Assembly (NCBI GenBank): GCA_037447655.1
Contig: JBBHKE010001973.1
Span: 459,454 to 523,453 of the forward strand
DNA from: Zygnema cylindricum
Taxonomy: Eukaryota; Streptophyta; Zygnematophyceae; Zygnematales; Zygnemataceae
DNA length: 64,000 nt
Reading direction: 5' to 3'
Both the position numbers and the translations under genes were made by a program. Shown here in pieces: positions 21,900 through 33,640 of this stretch; positions within the stretch are counted from its first letter, which is position 1, and every line of letters starts with the position of its first letter. Under the pieces are notes generated by a model. That model was not told the DNA's origin. It did not search any database and was given only the letters and a program-made list of their open reading frames with translations.

Positions 21900-22045
21900 T
21901 ACTTTGCTTCCAAATCCCCTCTCCCTCTCTCCTCCCTCTCCCTCTCCCTCTCCCTCTCCCTCTCTCCTCCATCTCCCTCTCCCTCTCGGTCTACTCCTTC
22001 CCTTTTGTCCTTCGCTTCCCCCTCTCTCCCTCTCCCTCTCTCTAA
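21900..22045. repeat. CTCCCT pyrimidine microsatellite
   Basis: Degenerate CTCTCCCTCTCC repeats on the plus strand; two sub-blocks each contain GGTCTACTCCTTCCCT (near 21878 and 21989), so part of the tract is a short duplication. Confidence 0.75.
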
Positions 22046-22382
22046 CCCCAGGGGAAAGCGGGGATGGAGGGAAGCAGTTGGTCTACTGTGTGTTTCTCCC
22101 TGCCTTCATTTTCGTGAGACTGGGACAAGCTGTCACATTTCATACTGCAGGCTGGAAGGCTCACCGGATTTCGTGTGCCACCCGCGGTGTGGAAGATTGA
22201 GCACGGCCACCAAGGTGTTCAGGTGTCACTCACCCTAAAGGGTCCGGGCGTCCACGTACGGCAACAAAATTTCCAAACGAAGTCCTCTTGTCTGTGTGTA
22301 GGAAGTGCAAAATCTTGATGGTCGATAATGGAACGTCAAATTGGTTGACATAGACGATAGGGGATGACCACAAGAGGAAAAA

Positions 22383-22743
22383 AAGAAGTCGGCCGAGACT
22401 GGCAAAGCCGATTATGGAAAAACGAGAAAACGGATGGAGCTGATTTTCCCACTAATAGAAATGATTATGAAAAAAAAAAATTGAGTACAAAAAGAAAAAA
22501 AGATATTGGCCGAAACTAGCAGAGCCGATTATGGAAAAAAGAGAGAACCGATGGAGCTGATTTTCCCAGTAATAGAAAGATTTTTGAAAAATATTTCCTT
22601 AGAGCACTTGCACGCCAAATTTGGCGCCGAATTCACGAAGAAAAAGTCAAAAAACCCTCGCATTTTTGAAAAATATTTCCTTAGAGCACTTGCACGCCAA
22701 ATTTGGCGCCGAATTCACGAAGAAAAAGTCAAAAAACCCTCGC
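22383..22743. repeat. Two adjacent tandem duplications
   Basis: A unit of about 110 bp (AGCCGATTATGGAAAAA ... GGAGCTGATTTTCCCA) occurs twice at 22390-22490 and 22495-22580. An 82-bp unit (TTTTTGAAAAATATTTCC ... AAAACCCTCGCA) follows at 22581-22662 and 22663-22743 and is nearly identical. The open frames across these repeats are not convincing genes. Confidence 0.75.
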
Positions 22744-22833
22744 AGGAAGCCATGGCGGAAGCTTCTAGATGGCCGCCGGCAAAGGTCGCAAAGGCAGCAA
22801 TGCTAAAACTGAAAAACTACATGTGGTGGGAAC

Positions 22834-23061
22834 TACACCGCTAATTGTTAATAGTGTTAAATTGTTAATGTTTTCTTCGACACTTAAAACCATATTTTCT
22901 CCGTACACACTTGTCGAATTGTCGATTTGACGGTTGCGAATTAAGATAAAATTCTCAGCTTCCATTGACGGTCACAAATTGAGAGTCGGAAAGTGTGTAC
23001 GGAGAAAATATATTTTTAAGTGGCGAAAATAATATCAACACTAATGGCGATACACGGTGTA
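22834..23061. mobile_element. TA-flanked CACCG-end MITE
   Basis: 228 bp from TACACCGCTAATTG to GCGATACACGGTGTA. Inner arms TATTTTCTCCGTACACACTT and GTGTGTACGGAGAAAATATA are near-perfect inverted repeats. Same family as 7320, 29295 and 59675. Confidence 0.82.
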
Positions 23062-24102
23062 CATGTGTATGGGTCGGTTCGATATACTTTTGGAACTGGG
23101 CGAAGTTTTATGAAAAACGGTTATGTTGGTTATGTTTAACAGCAGTGATATTGTACAGTATGCCAAATCTTTCTGGAAACAATGGCTGCAGGAGCTGTTG
23201 ATTGATGCAATGTAGGTGGAAAAAAGAGGAGCAAAATAAAAATAAAAAAGTCATAGCCTTGAAGTTTTGTATCACTCCATGTTAACGCTACGCGTTGAAG
23301 ATTTATTGTTGTTAATGCAAAATTAGAATTAATAATGTTAATTTAGTGCAAGGTAGTAGGTTGTAGTCCACGTCCTTAAATAATGTTGTTAACTCTACAA
23401 ACTGATTATACAGGTTCTTTCATTAGAGCTGAAACTTATACTATTAAACAAAAAACTTCTTTTCTTTTCTGGTTTCTCTTAGCTCGCTGTTTATTCATGA
23501 TGAATTCGCAACTATTGAGATATTTTGATTTTGGTTCAACACTTAACTTCTCTAGATGTCAGATATTCCCGTTCTTACTTATTTTTGTCTTTGCAATGTC
23601 GTTAGGGCCTTTGATGCATTTATTTCTTTGTTTCTTTGTTTTTTTTTCTACACAACAGTTTCTTCCGAGAGTTTGTAACTTTTCATTTTCCTTAGAATCT
23701 GACAATTTAATGACTCTACCTGTTTAACATTGCACGGGAAAAAACATTGTTTTGTAACAAACCATTATGTACTCGTGCTCGGCAAGAAATTTATCGCGAT
23801 AACACCGATACCGATAGTTAATGGTTATCGAACGGTCAAGGATCCCGATATATCGCTCCAAGACAAACAAATTCCTTATCCGCGATAAGTGGAAAAATAT
23901 AGTACACTATATAATAGTACTTTAAAATATACTGTATTATATTTTCACTATATATGGCATGGCATGCCACGTGTAACAATCTGTTCCGTACTTTGTATAA
24001 CGGAATAACGACAGGTCAATACGACAGCATAAACCGTACAATTGTACTGTACAAGCCGTACAATTATCACCGATAGTACCAGTGTTATCGCTATAAAAAA
24101 CC
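23062..24102. other. AT-rich intergenic, no gene seen
   Basis: No gene or clear repeat to about 23770. From 23780 it becomes rich in TATCGCGATA-like dyads and CCGATA motifs, as at 6480-6610. Confidence 0.5.
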
Positions 24103-24241
24103 AAATCGGAAATAACACCGGTGTCAATATATCGTGCCAATATATCGATTATCGGCAAGCCAAAAAAAGGTACATATCGATTATTGACAAAACCCTACCG
24201 ATACACAACACTATTAAAATTTATTGAACAAACTTTCTTTC

Positions 24242-24475
24242 CTCCACATCGCGACTTGATCTGCTCCCCGCAAAATCCTGTCTTTTCCTCCTCCACATCG
24301 CGACAGGATCTGCTCCCCGCAAAATCCTGTCTTTTCCTCCTCCACATCGCGACAGGATCTGCTCCCCGCAAAATCCTGTCTTTTCCTCCTCCACATCGCG
24401 ACAAGATCTGCTCCCCGCAAAATCATGTCTTTTCCTCCTCCACATCGCGACAAGACCTGCTCCCCGTAAACATTC
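24242..24475. repeat. 49-bp minisatellite, about five copies
   Basis: Units starting CTCCACATCGCGACAGGATC at 24242, 24291, 24340, 24389 and 24438. Each carries CAGGATC and AAATCCTG as a short dyad. Confidence 0.9.
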
Positions 24476-24678
24476 ACCTCCGGATCCAGCCTGCGGCGGC
24501 TGCCAACCGCACGCCCACGGGCGAAATCATAGGTGAAGCCCCCTTCCGTCATCATACCTCCCTCTCCCCTTCCATTAAACGACAGAAACCCCTTTCCCCC
24601 CACTAAATTACTCACACCTCAAACCCTAATGCCAATAACACACACAGACACACACGCTCACTCACACACACATCCGCA

Positions 24679-24716
<38 letters not shown>

Positions 24717-24929
24717 CCTTCCCCCCCCCCCTCTTTTTCCACATCCCCTTCCTCTCCACCCTCCCATCCCCCCCCCCCCCCCCCTCCCCCAAATCGGAAA
24801 GAACACCGGTGTCAATATATCGTGCCAATATATCGATTATGGGCAAGCCAAAAAAAGGTACATATCGATTATTGACAAAACCCTACCGATACACAACACT
24901 ATTAAAATTTATTGAACAAACTTTCTTTC

Positions 24930-25205
24930 CTCCACATCGCGACTTGATCTGCTCCCCGCAAAATCCTGTCTTTTCCTCCTCCACATCGCGACAGGATCTG
25001 CTCCCCGCAAAATCCTGTCTTTTCCTCCTCCACATCGCGACAGGATCAGCTCCCCGCAAAATCCTGTCTTTTACTCCTCCACATCGCGACAGGATCTGCT
25101 CCCCGCAAAATCCTGTCTTTTCCTCCTCCACATCGCGACAAGATCTGCTCCGCACAAAATCATGTCCTTTCCTCCCCCACATCGCGACAAGACCTGCTCT
25201 CCGTA
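24930..25205. repeat. 49-bp minisatellite, about six copies
   Basis: Same unit as at 24242, at 24930, 24979, 25028, 25077, 25126 and 25175: one unit more than in the first duplicate. Confidence 0.9.
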
Positions 25206-25947
25206 AACATTCACCTCCGGATCCAGCCTGTGGCGGCTGCCAACCGCACGCCCTCGGGCGAAATCATAGGTGAAGCCCCCTTCCGTCATCATACCTCCCT
25301 CTCCCCTTCCATTAAACGACAGAAACCCCTTTCCCCCCACTAAAATTACTCACACCTCAAACCCTAATGCCAATAACACACACACACAAGCTCACTCACA
25401 CACACAACCGCACAAAAAAAAAAAAAAAAAAAAAAAAAAAACCCTACAATTCCCTCCCCCCCCCCCCCCCCCCCCCCCTCTTTTTCCACATCCCCTTCCT
25501 CTCCACCCTCCCATCCCCCCCCCCCCCCCCTACTTTCGACATTGATTCCCTCCTCCTCTCCTCTCCAACCAAAAACTGATACTCACCCTTCCTCCCACCT
25601 CTCCCACCAACCCCCCACCCCCTCCCTATTTTTTTTCCTTCTATCAATTTCTTTAAATTCCCCACCCCTCATCCCCCCCCCCCTCCTTTTTCGATTTCCT
25701 CCACCACTTCCCCTCCCCATACCACTACTTCAACTATCTTCTCTTTCCCACGCCCCCCCCCGTTTTGGTCCCTTCCCCCATATCCCCCCCCCCCTTCTCC
25801 CCGTTGCAACCTTTCTCCCACCCTACCCATGTTGCTGTCCCACTACCATTTCCACCATCTATTTCCCATGGTTTTCTTTCCTCTTTCCCATTTCCCCCTT
25901 CCTCTCTCTCAATCACGTCCCATGCTTCTCCCTCTCATTCAATGACC

Positions 25948-26742
25948 ATGTTTGGCCGTGCATCCTCGCCTCTTCTCCCTCGTTCACCTCTTCCACCTAA
26001 ACCTCGTACAGAAGCCTCAACACGGGTAGAATGTAACGGGTGTCATAACCATTTTGCGACCGGTGCCGGCATTGCCCGACATAAAAAAAGGTGTAAACAA
26101 TTTTTGGCCCTGAGCGACCCTTCCTCTAGTACCCTTTCTTCCACGACACTCCCGTCCGGACCTACTGGCGAAGATTGGGCATTTTTACGCGATTTAGACG
26201 TGCTCGGAGCTTATGATTTGGGAGCTCCCCGTCCGCGTTTATACACGCGGATTCTGATGGCTGAGCGGATTATCGTACAGGGCGCCCTCCACCTTCCTTT
26301 GTCCCGTATTTATTCAGATCCCATGGATGTTGGATCTTGGCACCTCCTTTTCATGTTCACACTTTGGGTTATAGTTTTACCTGGTCGTGGCGGTGGTAGC
26401 GAGGCCCGAGAAACTATGGCTCAATGTCGACCATTCCTTCGAGGCGATTGGCGAGCCCTTCATGCCGAGCACGAGGATCGAGTTGCGAGTGTTTCTTTCA
26501 TGCCACGTCGTACATCTCGAACTTCAGATGTGCCATCCTCCTATCGTCGTGCAGTACATTTTGGTCGAGTTGGTGAGCTCTCTCAACAGTTCGGGCCCTA
26601 CAACCTTTTAATCTTGCTCCTCGGTCTGCTCCGACTGTTGAGATTCTTCGAGCTCTTCATCCCCCAGCTCCTTCCCCTCATCCCCCCTCTATTCACACCT
26701 TCGAGCCAACAGAGTGTTTTCTCTTGGATCGAGACTCTTTAA
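25948..26742 (+). pseudogene. LINE-3 N-terminal region with zinc finger
   Basis: ATG at 25948 (MFGRASSP), matching MAGQASSP of LINE-1. Finger CNGCHNHF then ARHKKRC (C-x2-C-x12-H-x4-C). Then DWAFLRDLDVLGAYDLG and WHLLFMFTLWVIVLPGRG, shared by all copies. The frame is lost near 26600, where YRRAVHFGRVGELS shifts. Confidence 0.65.
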
Positions 26743-26817
26743 TAAAAGCCCTTACGACTTCTCCACATCTTCAGCAGGGGGTCTTTCGGGCACGGTTCTG
26801 GTGCTTGGGGCTTTGAT

Positions 26818-27564
26818 ATGTTATTTCGAGTATGTTCCCTTATTGCGGCTGGCACTGTCCCCTCTCGTATTTGCGATCTCCTCACAGCCTCCTGCCTCGT
26901 GGCTGTCACCAAACCCAATGGGGGAATCCGACCTATTGCAGTGGGCGTGGTATTGTACCGATTGGTGGCCCGTGCAATCTGCATCCAGCTCCAGCCTGCT
27001 TTCCATGATTATTTCTCCCCTCATCAGTTCCGAGAGGCAACCAGGGGGGGTTGTGAGGCCGTGGTCCATAGGATCCAGGCTTGGCTAGATGCCCATCCGG
27101 ATTGGTTAGTCCTCCAGGTGGATGTTTCTAATGTCTTTAATACAGTGGATCCGAATGCCATTTTTTCAGAGCTTATGGCCGCCCCTTCCCTGATTGCCGA
27201 GATATTTCCTTTTGTGAGAGCCTTTTATTCTCTGAGCAGTAGCCTCTCTTTCTCCACGGATGATGGTTTGGTCCCACTTTCCTCCACGACTGGCACCCGT
27301 CAAGGCGATCTTCTTGGGGGCCCTTTGTTTGTTCTAGCCCATTACCGCGCCCTCCGAGCTTCAACAGCTGCTTACCCTTCTTGCCTCTTCCCTTTTGTTG
27401 CGGATGACACACACATTATTGGTCATTCGGACCAAGTTTTACCGACCTATAACTATTTCAAGGCGCGCTTGGCCGAACTCAATCTTTCGGTCCAGCCATC
27501 TAAGTGTGTTGTTTGGTCCCCACGTCCTATTCCTCTTTCTTTCACTCCCCCTTCTGTTTTTTAG
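26818..27564 (+). pseudogene. LINE-3 reverse transcriptase
   Basis: 248 codons without a stop: KPNGGIRPIAVGVVLYRL, REATRGGCEAVVHR, LQVDVSNVFNTVD, TGTRQGDLLGGPLF and the catalytic VADDTHIIG, so fingers and palm are intact in one frame. It ends at a TAG at 27562, after which the thumb continues in another frame (27592 on, VLGCPLGSDPYVTKF). Confidence 0.8.
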
Positions 27565-27914
27565 GCTCCTCCTCCTACCGAAGGCATTCGGGTGTTGGGT
27601 TGCCCGCTTGGTTCCGATCCCTACGTCACGAAATTCCTCGATTCCGCTCTTCAGACAGATTTGTCCCACGTGGACGACCTTCTTCACCTTTCTGATCCCC
27701 AGCTGGCCTTTGCTCTTCTGACACGCTGTTTCCCGGCTCGACCCTCCTACCTTACTCGCACTTCCCCTCCCAACCCATCCTTTGTGTCCTCACTTTTCGC
27801 ATTCGATGATCATCTTATGGATGTCCTCCACACTTTGTTGGGCCGTGGAGCTTTGATCGCGAGTCAGGGCCCGCGGCACGCATCCAAGCCTCTCTTCCTG
27901 TCTCGGCCGGCGGT

Positions 27915-29063
27915 TTGGGTTTACTCTCGACGGCGCGTATTGCTCCAGCCGCCTATTTGGGAAGTTGGTGCCTTGTTGCTTCCACTATTGTCTCTCGTTT
28001 TGTGGCTGGGGACACTCTTATTCTTGCCGCCGTGGTTCCCCGTGTTTCAGATGGTGAGCTCGCCTTCCAACGGACCCTTTTGGATGCATCACGTTCTCTT
28101 AATCCGTCTGCTATCGAGGACATGCCGTTGTTTTCCACTCTTGTTACGACATCAGTTGCGCGTGTTCAAGAATCCATTTCTCATTGGTTTGTCGCCGCTA
28201 TTAAATCCCAGCTTCTCGAGGCGCTTCCTTCCAATTCTTCGCGTGCACGCTTCCTGTCTTGTGGCGGACCTGGCTCTGGAGCTTGGCTATTGGCTGTCCC
28301 TATCTTATCCACTCTTCGTTTCACCCCGGCTCAGTTCACGACGGCCCTTAGGTTCCGGCTTTGCCTCCCTCACCCACCTTTGCTTGGCTCACTTGTTTGC
28401 TCTTGTGACCACGTTCTCGAGCCCGACGGGGTCCATTTGCTTCGTTGCTCCCACGGGGGCGAGTTAATTCATGCGCACGACACGATTCTAGACACCATCG
28501 CTACTATCGCTTCTGAGGGGGGATTTTCTGTTCGCCGGGAGGTCTCTCACATTATTCCTTCGCGTCGGATTGATCTTGTATTACTTGATGGTGCGCGTCG
28601 TACATTTGGTGACATTGTTGTGGCGAACCCTACCTCAACTACAGTCGTCAACCAAGCGGCTCGGGATGTGGGAGTGGCCGCCCGTGACGCGGCTAAAAGG
28701 AAGGAGCGTGATTATGCCCATCGCGATGCTATGGATGGCTTCATTCAGATGGCGGTCGAGATATTTGGTTGTTTGGGTGTGGCTTTGGATGAGTTTTTCC
28801 GTACTTGTGGTCGGCGCTCGTTCGAGAGGCGGGGACCTGGGAGCCCTTCTGTTTCAGTCCTTACTTCTTTTTTTTCGTCAACGTTTTTCTGTGGCCCTAC
28901 AACTGGTGTTGGCTTCTATATTACTTCGATCGTCTATTACCGTTATGGATCGACGGCGTGTTCCGGAACTTCCTCCTCGTGTTCCTCCGGGATTCGGGGA
29001 CCTACGTGGTTGCTTTCGGTAGATTTTTTAGTTATGGTGGGGGTCCTTAGATTTTTCCTTTGA
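27915..29063 (+). pseudogene. LINE-3 thumb, CCHC knuckle and endonuclease-like domain
   Basis: 382 codons. LGSWCLVASTIVSRF is conserved in LINE-1 and LINE-2. Knuckle CSCDHVLEPDGVHLLRC, then SHIIPSRRIDLVLLDGARR followed by TFGDIV: Asp-x12-Asp, as in the restriction-like endonuclease of R2-type LINEs. Also KRKERDYAHRDAMDGF. No APE domain. This is the least damaged endonuclease region in the window. Confidence 0.7.
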
Positions 29064-29294
29064 TGTTTTGCTTGCTGGGTTTTGCTTTTTTGGGTATTTT
29101 CGATTTCCTTGCCATCCTTTCGTATTTTCGTCGGTTTTGCCTTGATTTTCGTTTCTGTTTATTCCCTTATCATGTGGTTCTTTCAGTTTTAGAAACGCTA
29201 CTTCATTTTGTTCCTATGGACTCAGATGGTTTACCATCGCGCTTTTTAATAAAGTCGCCCCCCATTATTAAAATCATCAACGAATCCAAAGGCA

Positions 29295-29507
29295 TACACC
29301 GCTAATTGATATTAGTGTTAAAGATTTTTTCGCCACTTAGATCTTTTCTTCGTGCACACTTGTCGGATTGCCAATCTGATGGTTGCTCTTGGAAGGGAAG
29401 ATGCTCACCTTCCTATTGGTGGTCTCCAATTGACAATCGGACGAGTGTGCACTGACAAAAGATGTTTTAAGTGGCGATATAAACCACTAATAACGATTAC
29501 CGGTGTA
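29295..29507. mobile_element. TA-flanked CACCG-end MITE
   Basis: 213 bp, TACACCGCTAATTGATATTAG to CTAATAACGATTACCGGTGTA, lying 31 bp after the end of LINE-3. Arms TTCTTCGTGCACACTTGTCGG and GGACGAGTGTGCACTGACAAA. Confidence 0.8.
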
Positions 29508-30463
29508 GTCTGGAATATATACCACTTTCTAATAGGGTTCTACAAATTTTTATGCTCCCATCGCTTGTTTCCCCAATCTCAAAAAACAGTCTATCTCATC
29601 GAAAAACAAGGTACCTCACGAACCAAAAAACTCCTGAAAAGATTGCAAAAAGAACACACTGTGACATTTGCGAATCAAAAATAATAAAAAAACCTGAGAC
29701 TCTTCAGCTCTGTTTACGAAAACATGAAAAGTCGATTAACAAAAACAGCAAAAATTTAGAAAAGACAAATCAAAGGCATATCTGTGGCGCAGTGTCCTTA
29801 TACACGTTTGTGAACATATCATCAGCTCTCTCTACCAAACCCTAAAAATCTTCCCACACAAAAAAACCCAGATAACAAAACAAAACAAAACTAATAACTG
29901 CACGTGGGAATCCCGAGTCTGTACAAGCTCAGAAGAGAACAATTAAAGAGTAAGGGAGCAACAGAAACAACAGACCATTGAGCCACCGGCAATAAAATGA
30001 AACTGCAAGTCAATGAACTTAATTTCAAAGGTTTTTTATAACAGAGTATTAAACCAGAGCTCTAAAGACTTCTACCTTTTCAAAAGCATTTACTAGTTTT
30101 TTGTCCGAAAAGACACCAGTTTCCACTTAAACTTGCCTGTAAAAGCCGTGTAAAAAAAAAAACGACACTGAAAAAAACTACTAGTGTTAAAAACATTCCC
30201 TAAAACAGTCGAGCAACAAACAAGTGCGCATGTAAAAAAGAGAGGAGAAGAATGTCAAGAAAAGAACGCCGTCGTTTTAAAGTTTTCTATGTCAACAAAT
30301 TCTTCTCCATACAAATTCGGGATTTTTTTTTGTCATGTTTTTATCCTATTGCCTTCTTTACTCATTCACTCTCCTACCCTCCTTACCCTTCTTTGATTGA
30401 GCCATTCGTTCCCAAATATAAATTTCTGTTCATCCGTTACATCTCAGCCACAAAAAAAAAATC

Positions 30464-30508
30464 AAAGATCTGATCTGATCTGATCTGATCTGAATCTGAT
30501 CTGATGAT
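30464..30508. repeat. GATCT microsatellite
   Basis: GATCTGATCTGATCTGATCT-type repeat, about eight units. Absent from the equivalent place in the B unit. Confidence 0.85.
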
Positions 30509-30694
30509 CTCTTGTCATCTACCTGTAGACCAGTAACAAAGAAACTAATGGGAAAAAAAATAAATGAATCTGCATTAAAGAACTTTTCTGAATTAATCGA
30601 ATCTGCATAAAAGAACTATTCTGAAATAAAAACTGGCTGAATTTTCTGCAGCAGTACACTACAGGCAGTAACAAAAGGAGGTTGTTTGATTCAC

Positions 30695-30760
30695 CTGACA
30701 TAGAATCTGACATCAGCGATGACATCAGCAACAGCGACCTGTGGTCGGTCAGAAGCTCCG
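30695..30760 (-). other. Conserved small downstream exon of mTERF-C
   Basis: Minus strand: TTGTGCAG acceptor, 66 bp, then a GTGAATC donor. Orthologous to 8312-8379 in the B unit, with both splice sites kept. Confidence 0.4.
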
Positions 30761-31817
30761 CTGCACAATCCATCGAGAGAACATTAATACTGCATTGAGT
30801 CTTGCAAATTTGTCTGAGTGATTTGAATGACCAATAGAACAGATGGGATGATAACAAAAGGAACACTAACTCATCTGCAGTATAGAAGAGCATTGGTAGC
30901 CTACAGGTGTTTCTTTCAGAAACCACCTGGTCCACACAAAATTATGTGAACTAAAAACATCTATGCTTAGACGCTATAGTAATACAATACGGTAGGGTTA
31001 AGCTGAATAGAAGCCAAAAAACATCATTTTCAAAAACTACTTAAACTTTGGCCCCTGACAAATAATCTCCACATTTTGACCGTATAAGAAGAAAGACAAC
31101 ATATGTTTTCGAGAAAGAATGCCAACCAGGATTGCGTTCTTTCTCGCCTGGTAGTAGATAATCCATACCAATCTACACATACACATATTCAAAATCTACA
31201 TCTCCACTCTTTAACCTCATTTGAGAATTACATCAGACCTACCTGTGGTTTGACATGCTTAGCATTTCTCACAAAACCGCAATACCTCACAAGTTTTCTT
31301 TGTCTTCGGAGGACAGAGTTGGAAAACCACAACAAAGTTCCAAACATACAATAAAAATACATCAACATATTCAGTATACACTGGCCAAGAAACGAATGTA
31401 AAAGGGAACACGTGTGGATGTCACTACATTCATGAGTACCTCAATATCTGTAAGAAAGCTCAGTGGCAAAATAAAGAATTATAACATCATATGCTCTAAA
31501 AATGGTACAAAAACATAACAGCTTAAAAGTGGGAAAAAATGCCTGTGAATGTTTGACAAACAAGTCTATAATGCCCAACAAACTCTATTTAGTGCAAACT
31601 ATCTTTTAGTTAGGGGAGGGAAGGACAACCTCCTCCAGGAAACCAATCAAAAATCTTGCTATTGAGCCTTTTACAATCCACAACAAGAAGGGCTTTTGGT
31701 GACGATCTGTTGGACTACATATAACAAAAAAACAAAAATCCTCAAACGGAAAAAATCATCAATTCTTCAGTCCAATCCTCAAATTCGCCACAACAGCACT
31801 TCATCCACAATACTTAC

Positions 31818-31986
31818 TATCATATAAACTTCAGTTATATGAAGTTGTTGTATTCAGATTTCCGACAGTGGTGTTTATCCAAGCTCCACTACCCTCCAAA
31901 TATAGGCGTAGGATTGAACAAATTCAAACGACGTCGAAAAACATCCATATTGTTTTCATCCGCTCGCAACCTCGTCATCACATCTT
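31818..31986 (-). other. Downstream spliced exon of mTERF-C
   Basis: Minus strand: acceptor AATAG (AG at 31987-31988), 169 bp, GTAAGTATTG donor (31812-31817). The start is diverged from other copies (ATGTGATGACGAGG), but position, size and donor match. Confidence 0.4.
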
Positions 31987-32281
31987 CTATTAACTTCCAA
32001 CCTTTCAATGTTGGTACGCAAGATAAATGAATCATGGGAACTGGTGACAAGCTATGATGCAATAATTAACTGCCATGGCAGGAGGGAGGGAAAGTGAGGG
32101 GAAGGAGAGAGCGGAAGAGAGAGAGAGAGGGGAGGGGGAGAGTTAGACAGACAAAGAGAGGGCTTTTTTCATCTGCACTCTCTTAGAAGCACCAAGCAAC
32201 AAAAAATTAGAAAATTAACAATGAAAACGTAAAGATACATGACAAAACAAAAAAAATACCAAAACATAATACTCACACTCC

Positions 32282-33565
32282 TCAGCGAGGTAAAGAAACG
32301 CCAAATCGGTGTTCAAATGCCTTGTTTGCTGGACCGAAGATGGTTTGTAAAGAATAGTCACCACTCTCTATTTTTGCCATTAATAGGGCATCATAACGTT
32401 GTTTCAATCGCTTTTCTAGAGAAAATCCAAGAACTGAAGGGTAAACAGCCACATCCTCTATGCTGCGTCTCATTTTTTTCATCAAAAACTCCAATTTTGA
32501 GCTAAGGGTATCCCAAGAGAAGCCTAAAAGTCCTGGCTGAATCTGCACCATTTTCAGGCATCTCTCTTCTCCAAAATGTTGCTGAAGTTGTTTGTAAGTA
32601 TGTTGCACTGTGGAAATTGGAGTCATGAGAATGGACGGATGCTTCTCCAAAAGTGGTTTTGCAATGTCATTGCCAAACAACTCTTGTAGCCCTTTGACCC
32701 TTTGTTGCAAGGCTTCGGGGTTCGTAAAAGCAAGGGCAGGAAATTTTCGAAGGATTGCTACGCCAAGTGGATCAGGAAAAACGGCTTTGACACCCTCAAT
32801 CCCTTCTTTAATGTTTTTTTCACTAATTGCAAATATAATTGGGTACTTCTCCAACATAGCAGCAGTGATAGGCACATCTAGACTCGCCCACAGCTGCAAT
32901 TTGGATTCAAGAGTGGCTCGAGCGTAAGTTAAAACTACTGGCCAGCTACAAACCAGTTTCCCTAAATTTTGCACTTTCAGAGTGCCTTGGAGATAGTTGA
33001 GTACGGATTCATGCTGCTCATCTTGACCAGAAAGAATGCTTCGATTTGGACGAGACTCTCTTTCCAAAAATTTGAGGAATTGCTCGGAGTTAATTCCGTA
33101 CCTTTCAAAAATGTTCGCCTTCCAAAGAATACGGTCTTTGTTCTTAACAAGGGCGGCGGAATGTTTCTTCAAAATTCGCTGCATCTGCGGCTTGGTGCAC
33201 CCCAGACTGAGCAGAATCTTGGTGACATCTGCCACGTCAGCTTCTGGCCCTGCCTCGTGCTCTCTCCCCCTTGCCACGTGGTCTCGTCCCTCTGCCGCAT
33301 CCCCTCCTGGTTTTGCGGCGTGCCCTTCCCCGCCCCCCGCCCCGGGCTGGTCTTCGGCCTCGCATCGGGCCTTGGGTGGGCGGCGAGGGCGACAGTGCAG
33401 GCGGGCGAACTGCTGCCAGGAGGAGTGGTGGGGGGGTGCGGCTGGCTTGGCTTGTAGCACGTGTGGAGGGAGAGCTGGCGGCCGGCTGGACGGAGAGAGC
33501 AAAGCGAGGAGAGAAGCGAGAGAGCGAGAGAACGGCCGGAGGGAGCGCAAGGACGCGCAGGCCAT
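32282..33565 (-). CDS. mTERF-like protein, copy C
   Basis: 427 codons from ATG 33563-33565 (MACASLRSLRPF). The presequence and linker (residues 1-100) are nearly identical to D and E, ending AEGRDHVARGREHEAGPEAD. The mTERF repeats (LLSLGCTKPQMQRILKK to LGFSLEKRLKQRYDALL) are clearly diverged from the other copies. C-terminus RFGVSLPR. TGA at 32282-32284 is followed 5 nt later by a GTGAGTAT donor (32271-32276), as in copy B. It appears intact and probably encodes an organelle-targeted nucleic-acid-binding protein. Confidence 0.87.
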   Translation of the reverse strand: MACASLRSLRPFSRSLASLLALLSPSSRPPALPPHVLQAKPAAPPHHSSWQQFARLHCRPRRPPKARCEAEDQPGAGGGEGHAAKPGGDAAEGRDHVARGREHEAGPEADVADVTKILLSLGCTKPQMQRILKKHSAALVKNKDRILWKANIFERYGINSEQFLKFLERESRPNRSILSGQDEQHESVLNYLQGTLKVQNLGKLVCSWPVVLTYARATLESKLQLWASLDVPITAAMLEKYPIIFAISEKNIKEGIEGVKAVFPDPLGVAILRKFPALAFTNPEALQQRVKGLQELFGNDIAKPLLEKHPSILMTPISTVQHTYKQLQQHFGEERCLKMVQIQPGLLGFSWDTLSSKLEFLMKKMRRSIEDVAVYPSVLGFSLEKRLKQRYDALLMAKIESGDYSLQTIFGPANKAFEHRFGVSLPR

Positions 33566-33640
33566 CGGAGCAAAATAGAGGGAAAGAACTTTGAGACTTG
33601 AGAGAGGGAGGGAGGGATTGTCTTAAGAGGGAAGACGTCT

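Larger units (their letters stand above)
24103..25530. repeat. 688-bp tandem duplication
   Basis: AAATCGGAA at 24103 and again at 24791 opens two colinear copies. Each holds the dyad CAATATATCGTGCCAATATA, a 49-bp minisatellite, the segment GATCCAGCCTGCGGCGGC or a variant, ACACA repeats, a poly-A run and a poly-C run. The copies differ by few substitutions and by minisatellite copy number, so the duplication is young. Confidence 0.85.
25800..29263 (+). mobile_element. LINE-3: best-preserved LINE with REL-type endonuclease
   Basis: Plus-strand counterpart of LINE-1, colinear from the Ser/Pro leader to the 3' terminus CGCGCTTTTTAATAAAGTCG at 29244-29263. Order: zinc finger (26027-26095), linker, RT (26820-27560), thumb, CCHC knuckle (28399-28450), endonuclease core (28560-28635). 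Frameshifts near 26600, 27560 and 27900 inactivate it. The 5' end merges into a C-rich tract (25480-25800) and cannot be fixed. Confidence 0.82.

Noticed and set aside
21377-21913. Pro/Leu/Phe-rich minus-strand frame of 178 codons
   Set aside because: Alternative-frame reading of the low-complexity LINE-2 leader.
24195-24615. Cys/Gly/Arg repeat protein on the minus strand
   Set aside because: Encoded by the 49-bp minisatellite; no paralogue, no start context and no splice logic.
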